Source: Hyphomicrobiaceae bacterium
GTDB taxonomy: Bacteria; Pseudomonadota; Alphaproteobacteria; Rhizobiales; JAKIUO01
Assembly: GCA_021647535.1 (NCBI GenBank)
Contig: JAKIUO010000190.1
Coordinates: 1 to 5,340, forward strand
Length of the DNA stretch: 5,340 nt
Direction: 5' to 3'
The position numbers were made by a program, and so were the translations under genes. Below, piece by piece: positions 4,160 to 5,340 of the stretch. The notes beneath the pieces were generated by a model. The model did no database searches. It saw nothing but the letters and a program-made list of their open reading frames with translations, and was not told the DNA's origin. The stretch's first letter is position 1, and each line of letters opens with the position of its first letter.

Positions 4160-5340
4160 TTAAGCTTTTTGTGCTGGTTTTTGGTTTGGGGCTGACCTTC
4201 GTTTCCTTTGTCTGGGGCGACGCGGTGTATTTTTGGCGGGCTGATCGCTGGCTTTGCCAATGGAGGTGGAAGTTTCCTGATCTTGTAACTCGTTTGCTTT
4301 GGTCAAAATGTCCTTGTCACGCAGATGAATATCAGATTGCGGGAAGGGAATTTCGATGCGGGCTTTACGCAGGGCGCGCAAGATGGCAAAGCGCAACTGT
4401 GAGCGCACGCGCAGCGAGCTGGTAATATCGCTCAGATAGGCGCGGATGGAGAAATCAAGGGAACTCTCGCCAAAATCAACCAGCACAACATAAGGGGCGG
4501 GATATTCCAGAACCGCCGGGTGCTCTTTGGTGACGCGCAATAATAGATCATTGACCTCATCCGGGTCAGCGTCATAGGAAATGCCGATATTGATGGTGAC
4601 GCGCCCCAACGGTCCACGCAGGGTCCAGTTTTTGACCTTGCCGGAAATCAGTTCAGAGTTTGGAATGATGATATGGGTGCGATCAAAGGTTTCGATTTCG
4701 GTCGAGCGCACCGAGATGCGCCGCACATTGCCCTCCTCACCGGCAACGCCGATCCAGTCGCCCACCTTAATCGGGCGTTCGGCCAGCAAGATGAGGCCGG
4801 AAACAAAATTATTGACGATGCTCTGCAAGCCAAAGCCGATACCAAGGGAAAGCGCCCCGGCAACAATGGCGATATTGCCAAAACCAATGCCCGTATAGCT
4901 GAGGGCAATCAGCGCCGAGATGACAATGCCAAGATAGCCAACAGCTGTTTTTATGCTGTCTTCGGCTCCGGTTTGTGAGCGGCTTTTGGAGAGTATTTTC
5001 TGGTCGAGCCAGCGCTGGAACATCCGGGTCAGGAAAATTCCTGCCAGAAACAAAAGCAGGGCGATGAAAATAGCCGACAGGGAAATATGCAGGCCGCCAA
5101 AATCAAAACCAAACAGCGCCTGGCGGGTCCAGCTGGCGACATCGCTCCAGTCAAAGCCCCATTGCAGGGCGAGAAACGGCAATGTGGTGAGGAATAACAA
5201 GACATTCAGGCCAAGCATGGAAACAGCCCCAAGCTGCTCTCCGCGCTGCTCGCTTATATCGAAATTCTTGAACAGAAATTGCCCCGCTCTGCTCTCGCGA
5301 TCACCAAAACCGTCGGTAACTTCACTAATGGTGAGATGGG
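4160..5340 (-). CDS. Large MscS-type mechanosensitive ion channel, C-terminal part (5' end outside window)
   Basis: MscS-family proteins are inner-membrane channels that open under tension and release solutes on hypo-osmotic shock. The frame has no stop between the ATG at 5216-5218 and the window edge, so 392 codons are visible and the gene starts outside. Numbering from that ATG, hydrophobic segments lie at about 2-19, 44-64 and 91-110. The pore helix follows: AIVAGALSLGIGFGLQ (117-132), then SIVNNFVSGLILLAERPIKVGDWI, the most conserved MscS segment. The cytoplasmic beta domain (about 150-200, with RSTEIETFDR and IIPNSELISG) and the C-terminal vestibule domain, ending IEIPFPQSDIHL, are complete. 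A polar tail follows, very basic at 332-352 (TPRRPRQRKRRSAP...). The pattern fits the long, multi-helix channels of alphaproteobacteria, some with a periplasmic DUF3772 domain, but that part is not visible. It is convergent with mucR. No clear terminator was found. Confidence 0.9.
   Translation of the reverse strand, partial: HLTISEVTDGFGDRESRAGQFLFKNFDISEQRGEQLGAVSMLGLNVLLFLTTLPFLALQWGFDWSDVASWTRQALFGFDFGGLHISLSAIFIALLLFLAGIFLTRMFQRWLDQKILSKSRSQTGAEDSIKTAVGYLGIVISALIALSYTGIGFGNIAIVAGALSLGIGFGLQSIVNNFVSGLILLAERPIKVGDWIGVAGEEGNVRRISVRSTEIETFDRTHIIIPNSELISGKVKNWTLRGPLGRVTINIGISYDADPDEVNDLLLRVTKEHPAVLEYPAPYVVLVDFGESSLDFSIRAYLSDITSSLRVRSQLRFAILRALRKARIEIPFPQSDIHLRDKDILTKANELQDQETSTSIGKASDQPAKNTPRRPRQRKRRSAPNQKPAQKA

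Overview
The window looks like ordinary chromosome of an alphaproteobacterium. The main evidence is a MucR/Ros-family zinc-finger regulator, a family largely confined to that class. A long-type MscS channel and an oligopeptidase B are compatible with this. The genus cannot be read from the sequence. Coding regions sampled by eye are near 50% G+C, while the spacer upstream of mucR falls to roughly 27-32% in the 60-base lines counted.

Layout, left to right. Bases 1-29 form a perfect inverted repeat just past the end of the first gene. Bases 40-2163 (minus strand) encode a complete oligopeptidase B with an intact Ser-Asp-His triad. Bases 2164-2948 are an AT-rich divergent spacer with a T8-G8 homopolymer junction near the peptidase side, two neighbouring CTTG...CAAG palindromes, and only weak promoter-like sequences. 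Bases 2949-3353 (plus strand) encode MucR. Bases 3354-4159 lie between the convergent mucR and mscS genes and are dense in secondary structure. They hold a possible structured RNA (about 3386-3480) followed by a strong intrinsic terminator, a roughly 235-bp element bounded by GC-rich palindromes, a third inverted copy of that palindrome, and a second double hairpin that repeats the architecture of one inside the element. Bases 4160-5340 (minus strand) are the C-terminal part of a large MscS-type channel. Its reading frame stays open to the window edge, so the true start lies outside.

The three genes do not form an operon: the peptidase and mucR diverge, and mucR and the channel converge. MucR proteins are known as H-NS-like, autoregulating binders of AT-rich DNA, so the AT-rich spacer in front of mucR is a plausible place for autoregulation. 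The peptidase and channel look like independent housekeeping or stress genes.

The least ordinary material is between mucR and mscS. I see no new protein system. The candidates worth checking are the possible small RNA downstream of mucR and the hairpin repeat family, whose two members keep the same fold with different stem sequences.
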